DNA of 16,634 bases from Fimbriimonadaceae bacterium (GTDB taxonomy: Bacteria > Armatimonadota > Fimbriimonadia > Fimbriimonadales > Fimbriimonadaceae). Positions 13,403-16,634 of the stretch are shown here, piece by piece. Numbering within the stretch: the stretch's first letter is position 1; each line of letters opens with the position of its first letter. The notes below the pieces were generated by a model. It saw only the letters and a list, made by a program, of their open reading frames with translations, had not been told where the DNA came from and ran no database searches. The stretch spans positions 1-16,634 of the forward strand of contig JACFNW010000012.1 of NCBI GenBank assembly GCA_019454665.1. Reading direction: 5' to 3'. The position numbers and the translations under genes were made by a program.

Positions 13403-13437
13403 TGTTCGGTGTTCGGTGTTCGGTGTTCAGTGTTCAG
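13403..13437. repeat. Heptanucleotide tandem array, five units
   Basis: Three units of TGTTCGG are followed by two of TGTTCAG without interruption, starting directly after the dnaB stop codon. The 7-nt period equals that of the pyrimidine array about 50 bases downstream. Confidence 0.9.
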
Positions 13438-13457
13438 GAAGAAGGCAATGGGAAAGT

Positions 13458-13497
13458 GGAAGAAGGAATGGGGACGACATCCCATCTTCCTTCTTCC
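13458..13497. terminator. Hairpin between convergent genes, possible bidirectional terminator
   Basis: GGAAGAAGGAATGGG (13458-13472) pairs with CCCATCTTCCTTCTTCC (13481-13497) around the loop GACGACAT, with a 2-nt bulge. The right arm is the start of the pyrimidine heptad array, so several alternative registers are possible. It lies between the convergent dnaB and PilX-like genes; plus-strand transcripts would then enter a long C/T tract. Confidence 0.55.
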
Positions 13498-13604
13498 TTC
13501 TTCCTTCTTCCCTCTTCCCTCTTCCTTCTTCCCTCTTCCCTCTTCCCTCTTCCCTCTTCCCTCTTCCTTCTTCCCTCTTCCTTCTTCCTTCTTCCTTCTT
13601 CCCT
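13486..13604. repeat. Polypyrimidine heptad array, 17 units of CTTCC(C/T)T
   Basis: Seventeen consecutive 7-nt units, each CTTCCTT or CTTCCCT, with no indel. One strand is pure pyrimidine and the other pure purine, a composition that can form triplex (H-DNA) structures. It ends two bases before the PilX-like stop codon. Reading frames through it give only low-complexity Ser/Leu/Phe or Glu/Lys/Gly/Arg repeats and are not taken as genes. Confidence 0.92.
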
Positions 13605-13606
13605 CC

Positions 13607-15007
13607 CTAATACGATGTTCCGTCCGCAAACGCGGAGCCGACGCTCCCGATTTCGCGCCAGCCGCCCCGCATCACCATCCGGCAGCCCGGATCGCCTGAC
13701 AACCCCAGGTTGGCATTCGCTGGATAGCCAACGGTGGTCGCTTGGCCGGACGAGCTGGATATCGTGATCCTCTCGCCGAAGATCGCACCCGTGATGACCG
13801 TGCCGCCGGTTGCCACAATGGCGCTGCTCGAGCCATTGTGAACCCCGTAGAACAAACCCGGCATCGCGGCCGTCCCACTGACGGTCAACGTCTTGTTCTT
13901 GCCGTAGTAGACTCGGAACGAGCCGGGATCGGATGGGTTCGTCAAGAACGTGGGGCTTTGCCAACTGTCGTTCGATGAACTATTGCCGCCGATCCAGATT
14001 CGCACAGGTCCATTGGCATTGTCAACCAGAATCGCCTTGTAGTCGTAAGTCAGGCCCCAGTTCTCGAAGTAATAATCTCCTGGCGGAAAAACCAGAACCA
14101 GCTTGTTGTAAAGTCCCTGATTCTGCGTGCAGTACCTCGTTCCGCCCTGAGACATGGGCTTGTCCAAGGGATTCATGTTGTACAACTCGCCCGACACATG
14201 AAACGTCATGTTGGTCATGGTCGTGCTGGTCTTCTTGAATCCCGCCAGGACGGTGTTGCTCAGAACACCATTGCTCGCTTTGAACCGCTTGATCTGGTCG
14301 TTGTTGTTGTTTGCCTTGATCCAAGCCCAGGAACCGAACTTGTCCTTGACGATGTCGTCCACCGTTGGAAACGAGCGATGGGAGGTCTCCTTGTAGACGT
14401 TGGAGCCCGACACGGACGGATTCACGCCGCAAAAGAGCAGCGTGCCCGCGACGGCGGCGGAACCCTTGGTCGCCGAGTACGTTCCGTTGGTGCCTACGAT
14501 GCCGACCGCCTTGGACCCCGATCCGCTGATGGCGACCGACCTCCGAGCGAAGAGGGTGAACTGGTCCACGGCGAGGACGGGCCCGATGACCGAATCCGGA
14601 TAAGCCTTGGCTTCGATGGTCCTGGAGACGCCGCGGCTGGTTCCTGTGGCCTCCAGGCGGATCGGATGCCCCGCAACCCAGGGCCCATCGCCTTCAAGGT
14701 TCGTCACCGCAACTTCGAACGACCCATACGGCAGGTTGACGACCAGAGGTCCTGGTTGGCCCGGAAGCGGAGTCTTTTGATGGGCGCGGTTGGGGTTGAA
14801 CGGGTCGCCCTCGATCCACTTGAGCTCGTGGTGAAGCGCTTGCTCGGCCAAGTACAGGGCACTTACGTAGTGGGCCTCTGTCCGCGTTCTCGAGGCGTGC
14901 GACACCATGATCATGCCCACAGCACCGACCATCGTGACGCTGATCGCAGCGAAGATCAGCGTGCTGATGAGGGCGCCCGCACGATTCCGATGATGAGGCC
15001 GTTCCAT
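13607..15007 (-). CDS. PilX-like pilus-associated protein with a large exported domain
   Basis: The ATG at 15007 (GGAA 5 nt upstream) gives 466 residues; a GTG at 15058 would add 17. The N-terminus is basic (MERPHHRNRAG), followed by a membrane helix (ALISTLIFAAISVTMVGAVGMIMVSHAS). It then has RTRTEAHYVSALYLAEQALHHELKWIEGD, the layout of PilX/type IV minor-pilin N-terminal regions, where an AE-A-L motif follows the helix. A canonical G-F/E prepilin site is absent. The long exported part is rich in Gly, Ser, Thr and Asn (SVAISGSGSKAVGIVGTNGTYSATKGSAAV, GLFYGVHNGSSSAIVATGGTVITGAIFGERITISSS), suggesting a beta-rich or beta-helical fold, perhaps surface-exposed. Its stop codon directly borders the heptad array. 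The fold is suggested, not shown. Confidence 0.7.
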   Translation of the reverse strand: MERPHHRNRAGALISTLIFAAISVTMVGAVGMIMVSHASRTRTEAHYVSALYLAEQALHHELKWIEGDPFNPNRAHQKTPLPGQPGPLVVNLPYGSFEVAVTNLEGDGPWVAGHPIRLEATGTSRGVSRTIEAKAYPDSVIGPVLAVDQFTLFARRSVAISGSGSKAVGIVGTNGTYSATKGSAAVAGTLLFCGVNPSVSGSNVYKETSHRSFPTVDDIVKDKFGSWAWIKANNNNDQIKRFKASNGVLSNTVLAGFKKTSTTMTNMTFHVSGELYNMNPLDKPMSQGGTRYCTQNQGLYNKLVLVFPPGDYYFENWGLTYDYKAILVDNANGPVRIWIGGNSSSNDSWQSPTFLTNPSDPGSFRVYYGKNKTLTVSGTAAMPGLFYGVHNGSSSAIVATGGTVITGAIFGERITISSSSGQATTVGYPANANLGLSGDPGCRMVMRGGWREIGSVGSAFADGTSY

Positions 15008-15097
15008 TGGTTCCGTGACCGTGTGGCATCCCTGCCGCAGGCGAGAGAGCCGACACACGGTTTATCGGAACGTGCGGGTCAAGTCCCCACCGGTGTT

Positions 15098-15126
15098 ACG
15101 TGCAGGAACCGCGAAACCTAGCACGT
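15098..15126 (-). terminator. Hairpin directly after the TPR-thioredoxin gene
   Basis: On the minus strand ACGTGCTAGG is followed by a 10-nt loop and CCTGCACGT, giving a 9-bp stem with one unpaired T. It starts at the base after the TAG stop. No T-tract follows, so it may be a 3'-end stabiliser or a factor-dependent terminator. Confidence 0.4.
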
Positions 15127-16634
15127 CTACTTCGATTTGGCGGCGAGGTTCAGCCGGTCCATCTCGCGGATGAGGAATTCGAAGTTGGTGAACGGCTCGG
15201 AGCCCACGTCGTACCACCAGACGCGGCCCTGCTTGTCGATGAGAATCGTGGCGTGAAGCGGCTTGCTCTCGAACTCGTCGTACGCATGGAACGCCTTTGC
15301 CGCCGCCGACTCGAGGTCGTGGTGCAACGCGATCGGGTACCGAGGGTCGTCCATCCACTTCGTCAACGTCTCGGGCTTGTCTGGCGACGCCGCCAAGATG
15401 ACCGCTCCGCGCGATTCGATCGCCTGCTTGACCTTTCCCAACCCCTCGATCTGGCTCATGCAGTGGGAGCACGATCCCCCAAGATAGAAAACCAAGACGA
15501 CGAACTTTCCCTGGTGCGCCTCGACTCCGACCCGCTTCCCCTCGTGCGTCACCAGCGACACCCTCGGGGCAGGGTTCGGAGCCCAGGCGTTCGGCCCGAA
15601 CGCATCCAAACCCGCTGCCGGGACCTTGGGCATGGGTTCGACCCACAGGCTGCGTCCAGCCTGCCGCCAAGCATCGCGCAAGCGCACGAACGGGCGGATC
15701 GGGGCGTCGAACGGGTCTAGAGCCTGGAGTTGAGCGTTCAGCCGGGCCGCTTCGTCGGCGTTTCCCTGCGCCAGCAGCGAACGGACCAGGATCGCCAGAG
15801 CAAACGCGTTCTCCGGTTGCAGTTCGAGCGACTTGCGCATGAGCGACTCGGCGAGGGTCGGCTTGCCGTCGGCCAGATAGGCTTCGGCCAGCACTTCGTA
15901 GGTCGGGCGGAGGTAGCTTGGTGGATCGCCCCACAAGAACCGCTCGCGCTCCTGCTTGACCGCGCGTTCGAGCTTGGTGTAGCCCTCGTCGCGCAATCCC
16001 TCTGCCAGCATGATCCGGCCGCTCAGGTCGTCGTTGAGGTTGGTCGCCAGCGTGCCGCTACCGCCCTTCTCCTGCAAGACGGCCAGTTGTTCCTTGGCGG
16101 CAGCGACGTTGCCCAGGCCCAAGTGAGCGGAACCTAGGGCAAACGCCTTCCACATGGCGCTGGCCGGCATTCGCGAGGGGTCCTTGGCGTACTCGGCGAT
16201 CAACTCTTCCCACATCTCGCCGCGCAGCATCATGCGAAGCAGGTTCATGGAGCCCGTGCCCGCCATCGAGAACCCGGCACCTGTGTTCGAGCGCGGGTCG
16301 CGCGGCATGGCGATCAGTTCCTCGGCGAGGCGAATGCCCTCGGACACCCGCCCCAAGTAGCCCAGGTTCGAGATCAGATAGTCCTGGTTGTGGGTGAAGT
16401 TCCACGACTCGAACGGGAGGCGTGGCATCTCGCGAAACGTCTTTCGCTCGACGCGGGTGGCCCGATCCTGGGCGGCAACGGCCTTGCTCCATTGCCCCGT
16501 CGAGGCGTAAATGTGGCCCGGCATGTGTTGGGCGTGGCCGATGTTCAGCGTTCCCGCCAGGTAGCGGTCGGCGTTCGGCAGCGCCTTCTTGGCGTCGGAA
16601 CGCTCGTCGTACATGTGGATGCGGTAATGGTGCG
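15127..16634 (-). CDS. TPR protein fused to a thioredoxin/peroxiredoxin-like domain (5' end outside window)
   Basis: Partial: the frame is open to the right edge, so the N-terminus is missing. At least 501 residues are visible. The first part has the histidine-rich signature HHYRIHMYDERSD ... NIGHAQHMPGHIYASTGQWSKAVAAQDRAT, typical of a TPR family with such His motifs. Tandem helical repeats follow (ASAMWKAFALGSAHLGLGNVAAAKEQLAVL, PTYEVLAEAYLADGKPTLAESLMRKSLELQPENAFALAILVRSLLAQGNADEAARLNAQLQAL). The C-terminal 150 residues are an AhpC/TSA- or TlpA-like thioredoxin fold: VSLVTHEGKRVGVEAHQGKFVVLVFYLGGSCSHCMSQIEGLGKV with a CSHC pair, then GAVILAASPDKPETLTKW and LHATILIDKQGRVWWYDVG. The TPR part probably presents the redox domain to a partner. 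Any signal peptide would be in the missing part. Confidence 0.85.
   Translation of the reverse strand, partial: HHYRIHMYDERSDAKKALPNADRYLAGTLNIGHAQHMPGHIYASTGQWSKAVAAQDRATRVERKTFREMPRLPFESWNFTHNQDYLISNLGYLGRVSEGIRLAEELIAMPRDPRSNTGAGFSMAGTGSMNLLRMMLRGEMWEELIAEYAKDPSRMPASAMWKAFALGSAHLGLGNVAAAKEQLAVLQEKGGSGTLATNLNDDLSGRIMLAEGLRDEGYTKLERAVKQERERFLWGDPPSYLRPTYEVLAEAYLADGKPTLAESLMRKSLELQPENAFALAILVRSLLAQGNADEAARLNAQLQALDPFDAPIRPFVRLRDAWRQAGRSLWVEPMPKVPAAGLDAFGPNAWAPNPAPRVSLVTHEGKRVGVEAHQGKFVVLVFYLGGSCSHCMSQIEGLGKVKQAIESRGAVILAASPDKPETLTKWMDDPRYPIALHHDLESAAAKAFHAYDEFESKPLHATILIDKQGRVWWYDVGSEPFTNFEFLIREMDRLNLAAKSK

Noticed and set aside
13366..13629. Low-complexity ORFs (Glu/Lys/Gly/Arg or Ser/Leu/Phe/Pro repeats) in the heptad array
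   Set aside because: They are translations of the 7-nt tandem array; the repeat period explains the pattern fully and no start or ribosome site supports them.

Overview
The window is a high-GC bacterial chromosome segment. It carries core housekeeping genes (lysS, glpK, priA, dnaB), pilin-like proteins, small lineage-type hypotheticals and many short dispersed structured repeats. No marker here fixes the taxon. The gene content, and start codons sitting a few bases after TACACT-type -10 hexamers, would fit an Armatimonadota (Fimbriimonadia-like) bacterium, but that placement is inference. No rRNA, tRNA, CRISPR array, prophage or transposase was seen.

Layout. 1-255: repeat-rich intergenic DNA. 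256-952 (-): a one-helix membrane protein overlapping a 92-residue hypothetical. 1043-1261 (+): a small ORF whose stop codon lies in the loop of a perfect hairpin. 1313-5315 (+): lysS, PAP2 phosphatase, EVE-domain protein and glpK; lysS/PAP2 and EVE/glpK overlap at stop and start. 5316-6468: two copies of a bulged-hairpin repeat flank a membrane-anchored hypothetical (-), then come two more repeat units and a promoter. 6469-8132 (+): an islet of lower-looking GC holding a thioredoxin-like protein, a type IV pilin-like protein and a membrane-anchored hypothetical, with hairpin repeats at both ends. 8221-11889 (-): Tudor/SH3-like membrane protein, priA and an SGNH hydrolase. 11999-13402 (+): dnaB, divergent from that group. 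13403-13606: two heptanucleotide tandem arrays and a hairpin between convergent genes. 13607-15007 (-): PilX-like protein. 15127 to the right edge (-): TPR protein fused to a thioredoxin/peroxiredoxin-like domain, cut by the window.

Functional links. lysS serves translation. priA and dnaB, divergent and about 750 bp apart, serve replication restart and fork unwinding. glpK feeds glycerol into lipid and central metabolism, and PAP2 may act on lipid phosphates. The two pilin-like loci suggest a type IV pilus or pseudopilus system whose machinery lies elsewhere.

Most notable observations. (1) A repeat family with a shared leader (GGGTGCCAYG or its complement), a stem with a single-nucleotide bulge, and a 28-32 nt loop; stem sequences differ between copies but pairing is kept by compensatory changes. 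(2) A PriA that keeps the DEEH box and all eight zinc cysteines but has threonine in place of the Walker A lysine. (3) TACACT hexamers 7-11 nt upstream of four start codons, suggesting leaderless transcripts. (4) Twin 7-nt tandem arrays between dnaB and the PilX-like gene.
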